64,000 nt of DNA from the NCBI GenBank assembly GCA_024236415.1, contig JACKKN010000010.1:113133-177132 (forward strand). The letters are read 5' to 3'. Both the position numbers and the translations under genes were made by a program. Numbering within the stretch: the stretch's first letter is position 1; each line of letters opens with the position of its first letter. Positions 1 to 7,841 of this stretch are shown here, in pieces. This DNA comes from Hyphomicrobiales bacterium. GTDB lineage: Bacteria; Pseudomonadota; Alphaproteobacteria; Rhodospirillales; JACKKN01. The notes beneath the pieces are model-generated. The model did no database searches, was not told the origin of the DNA, and saw only the letters and a program-made list of their open reading frames with translations.

Positions 1-372
1 GAAGCAGGCGATGTCCTGGCGCTTGACCACCGGCGGCAGCCATGCCTGCTTCTGTTCCTCGGTGCCGAACACCACGACGGGGTTCAGACCGAAGATGCCG
101 ATGCCGACGGCGGCGAAGCCGGCGTTGCCGGCGCCCGACTCGGTGATGGCCTGGACCAGGGTCGCCGCGGCGGCGATGCCCAGGCCGCTGCCGCCGTATG
201 CCTCGGGCATGGCGATGCCCAGCCAGCCGTCGTCGGCCAGGGCGCGGCAGAAGTCCTCGGGGTACCTGCCGTCCTTGTCCCGCTCCAGCCAGTACTGGTC
301 GTCGAAGCGGCTGCACAGGCGCAGGACGCTGTCCCGGATCATCTTCAGGTCGGGGTTGTCGTCGGGGATCAT
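1..372 (-). CDS. Acyl-CoA dehydrogenase, N-terminal part (runs off the window)
   Basis: About 124 residues are visible, from the ATG at 372-370 to the window edge. The text (DDNPDLKMIRDSVLRLC, then PEAYGGSGLGI and FGTEEQKQAWLPPV) matches the all-helical N-terminal domain of acyl-CoA dehydrogenases, FAD flavoproteins that make the alpha,beta-double bond of acyl-CoA esters. The FAD-binding and catalytic-base regions lie outside the window, so the substrate cannot be judged. The ATG overlaps the TGA of the upstream IclR regulator (ATGA), so the two are almost certainly co-transcribed and the regulator probably controls this catabolic gene. Confidence 0.85.
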   Translation of the reverse strand, partial: MIPDDNPDLKMIRDSVLRLCSRFDDQYWLERDKDGRYPEDFCRALADDGWLGIAMPEAYGGSGLGIAAAATLVQAITESGAGNAGFAAVGIGIFGLNPVVVFGTEEQKQAWLPPVVKRQDIACF

Positions 373-1211
373 GGCGTTTCCGTCCTCTTGGTCTTTTCCT
401 TGCCGTCCGGCGGGGCGCCGCCGGCCAGCCGGTTGCATTCATCGGCGGCGGCGCGCACCAGCCGCTCGTTGGCCGCGGCGTTGGCCGCCATGCGCGGCGC
501 CGGGCCGGCCAGCAGCACCGCCGCCACCACCGCGCCGTCGGGGCCGAACACGGGCGCCGCCAGGGCGTTGGCGCCGGTGCCGCGCTCGTCCCGGGTGCGG
601 GCGATGCCCTCGCGCCGTACCCTCTCCAGCTCGGCGCGCAGGGCCTTGGCGCCGGTGATCGTTTCCGGCGTGAACCGCTTGCGCGGCACCTCCTTCAGGT
701 AGCGTTCCAGCCGCGCGCGCGGGAAATGGGCCAGCAGCACCTTGCCCAGGGCCGTGCAGTACAGCTCGCGCCGCTCGCCGACGGTGACGGCGTAGCGGAT
801 GGGATTGGAACTTTCGGCCTTGTCCAGGTAGGTGGCCAGGTCGGCGTCGGGCGCCAGGGCGCCCAGCACGGCGGTCTCGCCGCTGGCCTCGGCCAGGCGC
901 GCCAGCACCGGCCGCGCCAGGGCCACCAGCTCGCGCCCGGCCACGGCGCGCATGGCCAGGGCCAGGAAGCGCGAGCCCAGGAAGTACCGCCCGGCCCCGT
1001 CGCGCACCACCCCGTCCTCGGCGGTCAGGCCCGCCAGCAGGCCCACCAGGCTGGTCTTGGGCGCCCCCGTGGCCACCGCCAGCTCGGCCAGGGTGGCGCC
1101 GGTGCGGGCGTCGGCCAGGGCTTCGAGAATCGCGAACACCCGGCCCACGGACTGGGGCCCGCCGCGGGCGGCGGCGGAGGCCGCATCGGTCTTGGCTGTC
1201 GATGTACGCAT
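369..1211 (-). CDS. IclR-family transcriptional regulator
   Basis: 280 residues. A winged helix-turn-helix (about residues 20-85, beginning QSVGRVFAILEALAD, with ELAVATGAPKTSLVGLL as the HTH) is followed by the IclR effector domain (about 95-265, with RYAVTVGERRELYCTALGKVLLA and the TRDERGTGANALAAPV segment). IclR proteins bind small organic acids or CoA-pathway intermediates and act on a nearby catabolic operon; here that is the overlapping acyl-CoA dehydrogenase. The chosen ATG (1211-1209) lies inside a perfect palindrome and has no Shine-Dalgarno in front of it. Either the mRNA is leaderless or the true start is the GTG at the Val of SVGRV, which would clip the domain edge. Confidence 0.9.
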   Translation of the reverse strand: MRTSTAKTDAASAAARGGPQSVGRVFAILEALADARTGATLAELAVATGAPKTSLVGLLAGLTAEDGVVRDGAGRYFLGSRFLALAMRAVAGRELVALARPVLARLAEASGETAVLGALAPDADLATYLDKAESSNPIRYAVTVGERRELYCTALGKVLLAHFPRARLERYLKEVPRKRFTPETITGAKALRAELERVRREGIARTRDERGTGANALAAPVFGPDGAVVAAVLLAGPAPRMAANAAANERLVRAAADECNRLAGGAPPDGKEKTKRTETP

Positions 1212-1233
1212 ATTCGTACTTTATACGAATATG
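1209..1233. promoter_or_regulatory. Perfect inverted repeat, probable IclR operator
   Basis: Arms CATATTCGTA (1209-1218) and TACGAATATG (1224-1233) are exact reverse complements around a 5-nt spacer. The site is AT-rich in GC-rich surroundings and its left arm contains the regulator's own start codon. On the minus strand a TATAAA lies about 7 nt before that ATG. Autorepression of the IclR/acyl-CoA dehydrogenase pair is inferred from position. Confidence 0.65.
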
Positions 1234-1288
1234 AATATTGCGCGCAAACGGATTCCGCCCGCACAAACGCAGCCCGGCGGCGGGGGTG

Positions 1289-2083
1289 CTAGGTCTTGCT
1301 GCCCTTGGCGGCGAAGAAGGCGGCGATGCGGGCCTGGGGTTCGCCGGTCAGGTAGGCGTCGGCCAGGGCGTCGATGCCGGCGGCGATGCCGCCCCGGGGG
1401 CCCATGTCCTCCCAGGCGGTGATCAGGGATTTCTGCGACCGGATGGCCAGGGGTGCGGCGTCGCAGATGGGGTCGATCCAGTCGGCCACGGCGGCGTCCA
1501 GGTCGGCCGGCGCCACCACCCGCTCGACGAAGTTCATGGCCAGGGCCTCGGCGGCGTCGTAGGTGCGGCCGGTCAACAGCATCTCGCGCGTCTTGCCCCA
1601 GCCGATCAGGCCCGGCAGCAGCGCCGCCTCGATCACCGAGGGCAGGCCCATGTGCACCTCGGGCATGGCGAACACGGCGTTTTCCGACGCCACCCGCATG
1701 TCGCACGACGCCGCTACCTCCAGCCCGCCGCCCAGGCAGAACCCGTTGACCCGGGCGATCACCGGCACCGGACAGGCGCGGATGGCGGCGTTGACCCGGT
1801 GCAGGCCGGTGATGTAGGCCCGCGCCGCGGCCCGGTCCAGGTGGCCGAGCTCGGTCAGGTCGGCGCCGCCGATGAAGGACCTGCCGCCGGCACCGGTGAC
1901 GACCACCGCGCGCACCCCGTCGTCGGCGCCCACCTGCTCCACGGCCTCAGTCAGGCGCCGGTTCTGGCCCGTGCTCATGCAGTTCAGGCGGTCCTGGCGG
2001 TCGACCAAGATCCAGGCGACCCGCTGGTCCCCGCCCTTGCCGCCGCTGCGCATCTCGATGGTGACCCTGCCCTCGCTGGCCAT
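1289..2083 (-). CDS. Enoyl-CoA hydratase/isomerase (crotonase) family protein
   Basis: 264 residues from the ATG of MASEGRVTIEM, preceded on the minus strand by GGGGAGC; an in-frame extension to 2203 has no support. Crotonase fold with oxyanion-hole segments RSFIGGADLTEL and GFCLGGGLEVAASCD. Both acidic residues of classical hydratases are present: Glu in GGGLEVAASCD and Glu in FAMPEVHMGLPS. It can therefore be a true trans-2-enoyl-CoA hydratase, and probably works with the acyl-CoA dehydrogenase downstream on the same strand. The 77-nt gap to the IclR gene carries the operator, so the two units are separate. The substrate is unknown. Confidence 0.88.
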   Translation of the reverse strand: MASEGRVTIEMRSGGKGGDQRVAWILVDRQDRLNCMSTGQNRRLTEAVEQVGADDGVRAVVVTGAGGRSFIGGADLTELGHLDRAAARAYITGLHRVNAAIRACPVPVIARVNGFCLGGGLEVAASCDMRVASENAVFAMPEVHMGLPSVIEAALLPGLIGWGKTREMLLTGRTYDAAEALAMNFVERVVAPADLDAAVADWIDPICDAAPLAIRSQKSLITAWEDMGPRGGIAAGIDALADAYLTGEPQARIAAFFAAKGSKT

Positions 2084-2223
2084 GGTGCGTGCTCCCCGTT
2101 TCGTTCGCTTGCGAAACATACTGGGGCAAGGGCGCGGGCTTGTCCATGGCCGCTTTCGCCGCGCCGCGCGAGGGACTATCCTGTCGCCCGTTCGACCCAC
2201 CACGCGGCAAAGGACCCCGCCTC

Positions 2224-2709
2224 ATGACCCACTGCCCCTGCGGCTCCGGCAAGTCCCTGGACGACTGCTGCGGGCGCTATTTCGAGGACCTCTCGGCGCC
2301 CACGGCGCTGGCCCTCATGCGCTCGCGCTACTCCGCCCACGTCCTGGGCAAGGGCGACTACCTGGCCCGCACCCTGTCCACCGACCAGCGCAAGGATTTC
2401 GACGTGGCCCAGTTCGAGGCCACCGCCGGCAACACCAAATGGATGGGGCTGGAAATCCGCCAGACCGCCCTGGGCGGCGACAAGGACGACAGCGGCACGG
2501 TCGAGTTCGTGGCCCGCTACCGCGAATCCGGCGGCGACCCCATCGCCCACCACGAACTGGCCTCGTTCAAGCGCGAGGACGGCCGCTGGGTGTTCGCCGA
2601 CTGCGTCCTGAACCCCAAGGGCCCGACCCGGCGGGTCGACAAGGTGGGCCGCAACGACCCCTGCCCCTGCGGGTCGGGCAAGAAGTTCAAGAAGTGCTGC
2701 GGCGCCTGA
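2224..2709 (+). CDS. ychJ: YchJ family protein with two SEC-C zinc motifs
   Basis: 161 residues from ATG 2224. Two SEC-C type Cys clusters bracket the protein: HCPCGSGKSLDDCCGRY at the N-terminus and NDPCPCGSGKKFKKCCGA at the very C-terminus. Between them lies an NTF2-like middle domain (ALMRSRYSAHVLGKGDYLARTL; FVARYRESGG; HELASFKREDGRWVFADC). This is the domain order of the UPF0225/YchJ family, whose function is unknown; SEC-C motifs bind zinc, as at the SecA C-terminus. The last 23 nt overlap the 3' end of the convergent Lnt-like gene. A decayed copy of its 3' end lies 1.7 kb downstream (4365-4431). Confidence 0.88.
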   Translation: MTHCPCGSGKSLDDCCGRYFEDLSAPTALALMRSRYSAHVLGKGDYLARTLSTDQRKDFDVAQFEATAGNTKWMGLEIRQTALGGDKDDSGTVEFVARYRESGGDPIAHHELASFKREDGRWVFADCVLNPKGPTRRVDKVGRNDPCPCGSGKKFKKCCGA

Positions 2710-4198
2710 GCACCGCCCGCCCCGCGAACCCCAGCACGGCGGCGATCGACAGCCAGCCCAGCCAGTCGCCGAACTGGGCGTAGAGGGTGCGCACGCCCCG
2801 GGTCGGCACGTCGGCGTACATGATCCCGGCCTCGCCGAGACCCCTGTGCATGCGGCCCAGCAGCCGCCCATAGGGGTCCATCGCATAGGTGATGCCGTCG
2901 TAGGTCGGCCGGATGTGGGTGAAGCCGTTCTCGATCGCGCGGTGCGGGTCGTTCAGCGTGATCCCCGCGGGGAATTCGTGGGACCCCGTCAGCATGATGT
3001 CCACGCCGGCCCGGCCGGCCTGCAGGGCGAAGCGCGGGAAGCTCATGTCGCGGCAGATCGAAAGGGCAATCCGCCCATGGGGGCTGTCGGCGTACTGGAT
3101 GATTTCGGCGCCCTTGGTGAACACGGCCGTTTCGCCCATGTCTGCGAATCCGAGAAGAAACCGCTTCTGGTAGTCCACCTTCATGGCGCCGGTGTCGTCG
3201 AACAGCATGTGCCGGTTGGCGCCCTTGCCGGTTTCCGGGACCCAGGCATAGGGGATCGACAGCCACACGCCGTTGTCGGCGGCGATGCGCGAGAACGCGG
3301 TGCGGGCGCGCTCGTTCTCGGCCTCGGTGACGACAATGGCGAATTCGTTGAAGGCGACGATCCGGGCGCCGGCCCGGGCCGCCGCGGCGGTCATCGACCC
3401 GATCTTGGCGATGGTCGGCGCATAGGGCGAGGTCATCCGGTGATCGAAGACCTGGGTCATGTTCTGGGGCCCGCCCTGTTCGGCGGGCATCACCGCCGCG
3501 GCGACACGGACCGTCGACGGTTCCGGCGCGGTCAGCATCCGCAGCCCCCCATAGCCGGCCAGGGCACCCAGGACGATGGCGTATGCCGCGCCGGCCGCCA
3601 GGGTCGGGCGCCGCGCGAACCCCTGCCCCCAGGCATGGTTGACGCAGGCCGCCAGCCAGGACCAGACGAAGACGAACCCCCACAGGCCGGCCAACGCGTA
3701 GATCTGCAACAGCGGCAGGGGCGCCGTGGCGAAGACGTTCTTGGCCTGGGTCCCGTCCAGGGGCGGCACCAGCGAGGACAGGTACATCAGCGCGGTGACC
3801 GCCGACGGGAACACGAGCGTGGCCACAAGCCCGTTGCCCAGGCGCGGCGTGACCAGGCGATCGATCCAGTAGGGCATCGAATAGAGCAGCGCGATCAATG
3901 TGGACCGGACCACGTTGAAGACCAGGCTCAGGCCCGGATCACCCATGTCGAAAATGCCCCACAGGGCGATGTTGAAGGCCAGCACGAAGCCCAGTGTGGT
4001 CAGCAGGATCGACCGTCCCGCAGGCAGCACGCGGCTGAACCGCAGGATGAAGATCGGCGCCACGATGATCATGGCCGGGATCATCGGCAGCAGATCGCTG
4101 CGCCGGCAGAACATGAACAGGCCGAAGCCCAGAACGAACAGGCCCGTTGTTTGCAGGATTTCGGTGGTACCGCTGTTGCGCATCTTGGCGAACCTCAA
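2687..4198 (-). CDS. Membrane-bound nitrilase-superfamily protein resembling apolipoprotein N-acyltransferase
   Basis: 503 residues. The N-terminal 220 residues contain about six to seven hydrophobic segments; residues about 230-470 form a carbon-nitrogen hydrolase domain; a last membrane segment follows (WLGWLSIAAVLGFAG). The nitrilase triad is readable as Glu285 (VAFNEFAI), Lys345 (VDYQKRFLL) and Cys382 (LSICRDMSF). This is the architecture of Lnt, which N-acylates lipoproteins in the inner membrane, but sequence around the triad (ICRDMSFPRF) departs from housekeeping Lnt, so a paralogue with another amide-forming or hydrolysing role is more likely. Its stop lies inside the ychJ 3' end, and SEC-C coding sequence lies at both ends of the gene. 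Confidence 0.75.
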   Translation of the reverse strand: MRFAKMRNSGTTEILQTTGLFVLGFGLFMFCRRSDLLPMIPAMIIVAPIFILRFSRVLPAGRSILLTTLGFVLAFNIALWGIFDMGDPGLSLVFNVVRSTLIALLYSMPYWIDRLVTPRLGNGLVATLVFPSAVTALMYLSSLVPPLDGTQAKNVFATAPLPLLQIYALAGLWGFVFVWSWLAACVNHAWGQGFARRPTLAAGAAYAIVLGALAGYGGLRMLTAPEPSTVRVAAAVMPAEQGGPQNMTQVFDHRMTSPYAPTIAKIGSMTAAAARAGARIVAFNEFAIVVTEAENERARTAFSRIAADNGVWLSIPYAWVPETGKGANRHMLFDDTGAMKVDYQKRFLLGFADMGETAVFTKGAEIIQYADSPHGRIALSICRDMSFPRFALQAGRAGVDIMLTGSHEFPAGITLNDPHRAIENGFTHIRPTYDGITYAMDPYGRLLGRMHRGLGEAGIMYADVPTRGVRTLYAQFGDWLGWLSIAAVLGFAGRAVLRRRSTS

Positions 4199-4324
4199 TT
4201 TCTTGTTGTTTTCACGCCAACACGGAACCGGTCCGGGTCGTTCACGGCGCCGGCCCGTGCCGTTGTCCGGCCGGAAGCCGGCCGGACCGACAACCCAGGA
4301 TTCTAGGACCTATCAATCGGAAGT

Positions 4325-4344
4325 TCTGTGGACGGGTCCACAGA
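4325..4344. repeat. Short perfect palindrome
   Basis: TCTGTGGAC (4325-4333) and GTCCACAGA (4336-4344) are exact reverse complements around a 2-nt loop, 20 nt before the SEC-C remnant. It could be a structure left at an insertion junction or a regulatory site; nothing else in the 4199-4427 gap is recognisable apart from the remnant. Confidence 0.4.
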
Positions 4345-4364
4345 CCGGCGAAAAAGCCGGCGGG

Positions 4365-4431
4365 GTGGGCGGCGACGCCCCCTGCCCCTGGGGCCCGGGC
4401 GGGAAATGCAAAGAAGTGCTGCGGCGCCTAG
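4365..4431 (+). pseudogene. Decayed copy of a SEC-C motif (ychJ 3' end)
   Basis: Aligned by eye with 2646-2709, this 67-nt stretch keeps the reading VGGDAPCPWGPGGKCK and then, after a one-base insertion, KKCCGA followed by a stop. It has about 11 mismatches and one insertion over 66 positions, roughly 80 percent identity, including a run of 17 identical bases at the end. One Cys is changed to Trp and the frame is broken, so it cannot encode a working SEC-C unit. The copy ends exactly where the convergent alpha/beta-hydrolase gene stops, as the intact motif ends at the stop of the Lnt-like gene. Confidence 0.6.
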
Positions 4432-5138
4432 CCGGGGTTCTTCAGGAAGTCCACGTAGTCGCGCCACCAGTATCCGGCGCCGTAGAACAGCTTGTGGCCG
4501 CCGCCGCGGTCGTAGCGGATGACCCGGTGCGGCACCCGGCCGCCGCGCAGGGCAGCCTCCAGGCTGTCCACGTTGCCGCGGATGTCGGCGCTGTCGCCCG
4601 CCTCCACCATCACCAGCACCGGGGCGGCGATGCCGGCCGCCCGGGGCACCACGCGGTCGAACATGCCGCGCCCCGGCGCCGGCGCCATGATGACGAAGGC
4701 CCGGGCCGAAGCGCCACGCGCGGCGGCGACCATGGTCAACAGACCGCCGCGGGAAAAGCCGGCCAGGACCACCCGGTTCGGGTCCACGTCGGGGCGGGCA
4801 CGCACGGCCTCCAGGGCCGCCTCCACTTCGGTCAGGTGGTTGCGCAGGTGGCCCAAACCCGACGCGCGAACGGGGAAGAAGGCCAGGATGCCCTCCCCGG
4901 CCAGGGCCCGGCACATGCCGGCCATGTCATAGCCCTTGCCGGAGGCCGCCGACAGCCCGTCGCGGTCGACGATCAGGCCGTGGTTGTAGACCACCGCGGG
5001 GAAGGGTCCCGCGCCCTCGGGCTTGCAGACCATGGCCCGCCCGGCGGTACCGCCTTGGCGCCACTCGGTCAGGCCCGTGGCGTTGCAGGCGGCCAGGGCG
5101 GCCAACAGGACGAGTCCGGTGGCCAGGCGTCGGGTCAT
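4428..5138 (-). CDS. Alpha/beta-hydrolase lipoprotein (dienelactone-hydrolase-like)
   Basis: 236 residues. A lipoprotein signal (MTRRLATGLVLLAALAACN, lipobox LAAC) predicts lipid attachment in the cell envelope. The hydrolase core shows VVYNHGL for the oxyanion turn, the nucleophile elbow GFSRGG (Ser), an acid in MVEAGDSAD and the histidine in RGGGHKLFYG. A DPNRVVLAGFSRGG strand-elbow is typical of the DLH/prolyl-oligopeptidase-like group. The substrate is unknown, possibly an ester. It is monocistronic; the next gene upstream on this strand is separated by the end of a DUF2000 gene. Confidence 0.8.
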   Translation of the reverse strand: MTRRLATGLVLLAALAACNATGLTEWRQGGTAGRAMVCKPEGAGPFPAVVYNHGLIVDRDGLSAASGKGYDMAGMCRALAGEGILAFFPVRASGLGHLRNHLTEVEAALEAVRARPDVDPNRVVLAGFSRGGLLTMVAAARGASARAFVIMAPAPGRGMFDRVVPRAAGIAAPVLVMVEAGDSADIRGNVDSLEAALRGGRVPHRVIRYDRGGGHKLFYGAGYWWRDYVDFLKNPG

Positions 5139-5193
5139 GGCGTCCCTCCCTTTTTCAGGTGACGCCCCACCCTACCACAGGGCGCAGGTCCGG

Positions 5194-5601
5194 TCAGGGA
5201 TGCATGCGCGCGCCCTTGGTGATCTTGTCCACCACCTTCCTGTCGGCGCGCAGGGCCAGACCCACCAGGCGGGCGTCGTCGGGCCCGTACTCGGCGAACA
5301 CGGCGCGGTTGGCGGCGTCGTGGCCGGTGGCGAACATCTCCTCGATGTAGGCCGAGCAGCGCACGCCGCGGTCCAGGGCCCGCCGCTGCACCTTGGCCAG
5401 GGTCGGCCCGTCGGCGGCCAGCACCATCATGGGCTGCACGGCCATGGGGTTGTAGGCGTTGCCGGCGGCGTCCACGTAGGGCTCGCCGATGATGCCCGGC
5501 GCCTGGGCCACCAGGCCGGTGGTCAGGAAGGCGGTGACGTTCAGCTTCTGCCACACCTCCAGGTCGTCGCGCAGGACGATGGCGATCTTGGTGTCGAACA
5601 T
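5194..5601 (-). CDS. DUF2000 family protein
   Basis: 135 residues with the features of DUF2000: MFDTKIAIVLRDDLEVWQKLNVTAFL at the start, a central GIIGEPYVDAAGNAYNPMAVQP and a C-terminal YGPDDARLVGLALRADRKVVDK. The family has a peptidyl-tRNA-hydrolase-2-like fold and no established activity. It lies 18 nt downstream of the MarR gene on the same strand, so it is probably in the MarR operon and may be involved in whatever stress or ligand the regulator senses. Confidence 0.75.
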   Translation of the reverse strand: MFDTKIAIVLRDDLEVWQKLNVTAFLTTGLVAQAPGIIGEPYVDAAGNAYNPMAVQPMMVLAADGPTLAKVQRRALDRGVRCSAYIEEMFATGHDAANRAVFAEYGPDDARLVGLALRADRKVVDKITKGARMHP

Positions 5602-5619
5602 GGCGCCCCCCTCCCCCGT

Positions 5620-6048
5620 TCAGTCGCCGGCCAGGCGCCCCAGGCCCTGGCGCAGGACGCCGGCGCCACGCCCCACCAGGCCGTTGATGAAGTCGTTGGC
5701 CGCATCCACGGCGGCGTCCAGCTCGGGCATGCGCGCCCGCCCGGCCCGGGTCAGGTACAGGCGGTTGACCCGCCGGTCCCCGGGGTCGGGCCGCCGCTCC
5801 AGCAGGCCCGCCTGGTCCAGGCGGTCCAGCACCCCGGTCAGGGTGGCGCTGTCCATGCGCAGGGTGGCCGAGACCTCGGCCCCCGTCGGCGCCTCCTGCT
5901 CGTACAGCACCCGCAGCACGGCGTACTGGGTCGGGGTGACCCCCAGCGGCGCCAGGTACGCGCGCATGACCCGGCTCGCCTCCTTGGCGGCGCGGCTGAG
6001 CAGGAAACTGATGCATCCGGAAAGCTCGTGCATGGGGTCATCATGCAT
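5620..6048 (-). CDS. MarR-family transcriptional regulator
   Basis: About 142 residues from MHDDPMHELSG; the second ATG, 15 nt later, is equally possible and neither has a Shine-Dalgarno. The winged-HTH core is clear: VTPTQYAVLRVLYEQE, then the recognition region SATLRMDSATLTGVLDRLDQAGLLERRPDPGDRRVNRLYLT, whose D-x-R-x-x-x wing is diagnostic. MarR dimers typically repress a divergent gene until a phenolic, acyl-CoA or oxidant ligand binds. Here the divergent gene encodes an enoyl-CoA hydratase/isomerase, so an acyl- or aroyl-CoA ligand is a reasonable guess. A palindrome sits immediately before the start. Confidence 0.88.
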   Translation of the reverse strand: MHDDPMHELSGCISFLLSRAAKEASRVMRAYLAPLGVTPTQYAVLRVLYEQEAPTGAEVSATLRMDSATLTGVLDRLDQAGLLERRPDPGDRRVNRLYLTRAGRARMPELDAAVDAANDFINGLVGRGAGVLRQGLGRLAGD

Positions 6049-6068
6049 ACAATTAACTTGTATACAAG
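6047..6068. promoter_or_regulatory. Overlapping palindromes, probable MarR operator
   Basis: Two nested dyads are present: ATACAA-5 nt-TTGTAT (6047-6063) and the perfect 12-mer CTTGTATACAAG (6057-6068). They lie between the divergent MarR gene and the crotonase gene and touch the likely MarR start. Size and position fit a MarR dimer site controlling both directions. Confidence 0.65.
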
Positions 6069-6179
6069 ATACTTGTGGACATGGGGGCGCGCCCGCCCCG
6101 GCCGATGTTGACAAGGGAACGGATGTCGCGAAAGCTCGCCCCCTGTCCGACGCCACCGCACCGGGAATGGGGAAACACC

Positions 6180-6965
6180 GTGAGTGACCTGCTGGAAACC
6201 ATCGCCGACGGCGTCGCCGTCCTGACCATGAACCGCCCCGAGCGGCGCAACGCCCTGTCGCCCGAGATGGTGGCCGGCCTGCTGGAGGCCCTGCCGCGCC
6301 TGGCCGCCGACCCGGGGGTCGGCGCCGTGATCCTGACCGGGGCCGGGCCGGCCTTCTGCGCCGGCGGCGACGTCAAGGCCATGGCGGCACGGACCCTGGA
6401 CCAGACCCTGGAGGAGCGGACGACCGCCCTGCGCGAGAAGATGGAGGTGTCGCGCTGGCTGCACGAGATGGGCAAGCCGACCATCGCCATGGTGCGCGGC
6501 GCCGCCGCCGGAGCCGGCCTGTCCATGGCCCTGGCCTGTGACATGCGGTTCGCGGCCGAGGGCACCAAGATGACCACCGCCTTCGTCAACGTGGGCTTTT
6601 CCGGCGATTTCGGCGGCAGCTACTTCCTGACCCACCTGGTCGGCACCGCCAAGGCGCGGGAGCTGTACTACTCGGGCGACGTGATCCTGGCCGACGAGGC
6701 CCTGCGCCTCGGCATGGTCAACCGGGTCTATCCCGAGGACCGGCTGGAGGCCGAGACCCGGGCCTTTGCCGCCCGCCTGGCCGCCGGACCGCGCATCGCC
6801 ATCGGCTACATGAAACGGAACATGAACGCCGCCGAACAGGGCACCCTGGCCGCCTGCTTCGACGGCGAGGCCCTGCACCATTCGCGCACCGGCATGACCG
6901 AGGATCACCGGGAAGCGACCCGCGCCTTCGTCGAGAAGCGCAAGCCCGTGTTCCGCTCGCGCTAG
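6180..6965 (+). CDS. Enoyl-CoA hydratase/isomerase family protein (isomerase-like active site)
   Basis: 261 residues from GTG 6180, preceded by GGGGAAA; the 35-residue in-frame upstream extension crosses the promoter region and is unlikely. Crotonase fold: NRPERRNALSPEM, AFCAGGDVKAMA, GAAAGAGLSMALACD. The two catalytic Glu positions of hydratases are not Glu here (LSMALACD, AFVNVGFSG), but an Asp sits in GFSGDFGGSYFL, as in PaaG-type delta3,delta2-enoyl-CoA isomerases. An isomerase or related activity is therefore more likely than hydration. The gene diverges from marR and is followed 4 nt later by a VOC-family gene, probably as one operon. Confidence 0.85.
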   Translation: MSDLLETIADGVAVLTMNRPERRNALSPEMVAGLLEALPRLAADPGVGAVILTGAGPAFCAGGDVKAMAARTLDQTLEERTTALREKMEVSRWLHEMGKPTIAMVRGAAAGAGLSMALACDMRFAAEGTKMTTAFVNVGFSGDFGGSYFLTHLVGTAKARELYYSGDVILADEALRLGMVNRVYPEDRLEAETRAFAARLAAGPRIAIGYMKRNMNAAEQGTLAACFDGEALHHSRTGMTEDHREATRAFVEKRKPVFRSR

Positions 6966-6969
6966 CCCC

Positions 6970-7749
6970 ATGCGCCTGCGCCAGATCGCCATCGTCGTCG
7001 CCGACCTGGAGCCGGCGGTCGGCCTGTTCGAGGACGTGTTCGGACTGCACGTCTGCCACCGCGACCCGGTGGTGGCCAAGTGGGGGCTGGCGAACGCCCT
7101 GCTGCCCCTGGGCCACGACTTCGTCGAGGTCCTGGCGCCGACCCGGCCCGACACCACGGCGACCCGGTACCTGGCGCGGCGCGGGGGCGACGGCGGGTAC
7201 ATGGTGATCCTGCAGTGCGCCGACGGGCTGGCCCTGCGCCGCCGCCTGTCCGGCGCCGGCGTGCGGGTCGTCCACACCGCGGACCGCGGTCCCTACCACT
7301 GCACCCAGTACCACCCGGCGGACGTGGGCGGCACCCTGCTGGAGGTCGATTCCATGGACGGCGTCGCCGACCACCTGGCGCCCGAGGCGGCCTGGGCCCC
7401 GGCGGGCAACGCCTGGCTGCCGCGGGTGGACACCCGGGTCGCACACCGCATCGCCGGCGTCGCCATCCAGTCCGCCGACCCTGCCGCCATGGCCGAGACC
7501 TGGTCGCGCGTCCTGGACCGGCCGCTGCGGGCGGACGGCGCCGGCGCGCAACACCTGACCCTCGACGACGGCGCACAAATCCGGTTCGTCCCGGCGGCCG
7601 ACGGGCGCGGCGACGGGTTCAGCGAACTGGACGTCGTCGCCGACGTCGACGCGGTCCTGGCCGCGGCGCGGGCGCGGGGGCTGCCCGTCGCCGGCCGCCA
7701 GGTCTCCCTCTGCGGCCTGCGGGTCAACCTGCGGCCGGGCCAGGCGTGA
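6970..7749 (+). CDS. VOC (glyoxalase/dioxygenase) superfamily protein
   Basis: 259 residues, ATG 4 nt after the crotonase stop. The N-terminal half starts with the typical beta-alpha-beta unit (LRQIAIVVADLEPAVGLFEDVFGLHV) and ends a module with GGTLLEVDSM. A second, weaker module begins at HRIAGVAIQSADPAAMAETWSRVL. This two-module layout matches the Glyoxalase_3-like group of the vicinal-oxygen-chelate superfamily. Members are metal-dependent lyases, isomerases or dioxygenases; the substrate cannot be named. Co-transcription with the isomerase-like crotonase suggests a role in the same CoA-ester route. Confidence 0.75.
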   Translation: MRLRQIAIVVADLEPAVGLFEDVFGLHVCHRDPVVAKWGLANALLPLGHDFVEVLAPTRPDTTATRYLARRGGDGGYMVILQCADGLALRRRLSGAGVRVVHTADRGPYHCTQYHPADVGGTLLEVDSMDGVADHLAPEAAWAPAGNAWLPRVDTRVAHRIAGVAIQSADPAAMAETWSRVLDRPLRADGAGAQHLTLDDGAQIRFVPAADGRGDGFSELDVVADVDAVLAAARARGLPVAGRQVSLCGLRVNLRPGQA

Positions 7750-7841
7750 GGTGGCCGGGGCGCCGGCTGTTCCTTGGCGACCGTCAAGGGATGCACGTAC
7801 CTTCGAAAGCCGGAGGGTCCCGCCCGCCCGCCCCACGACGC

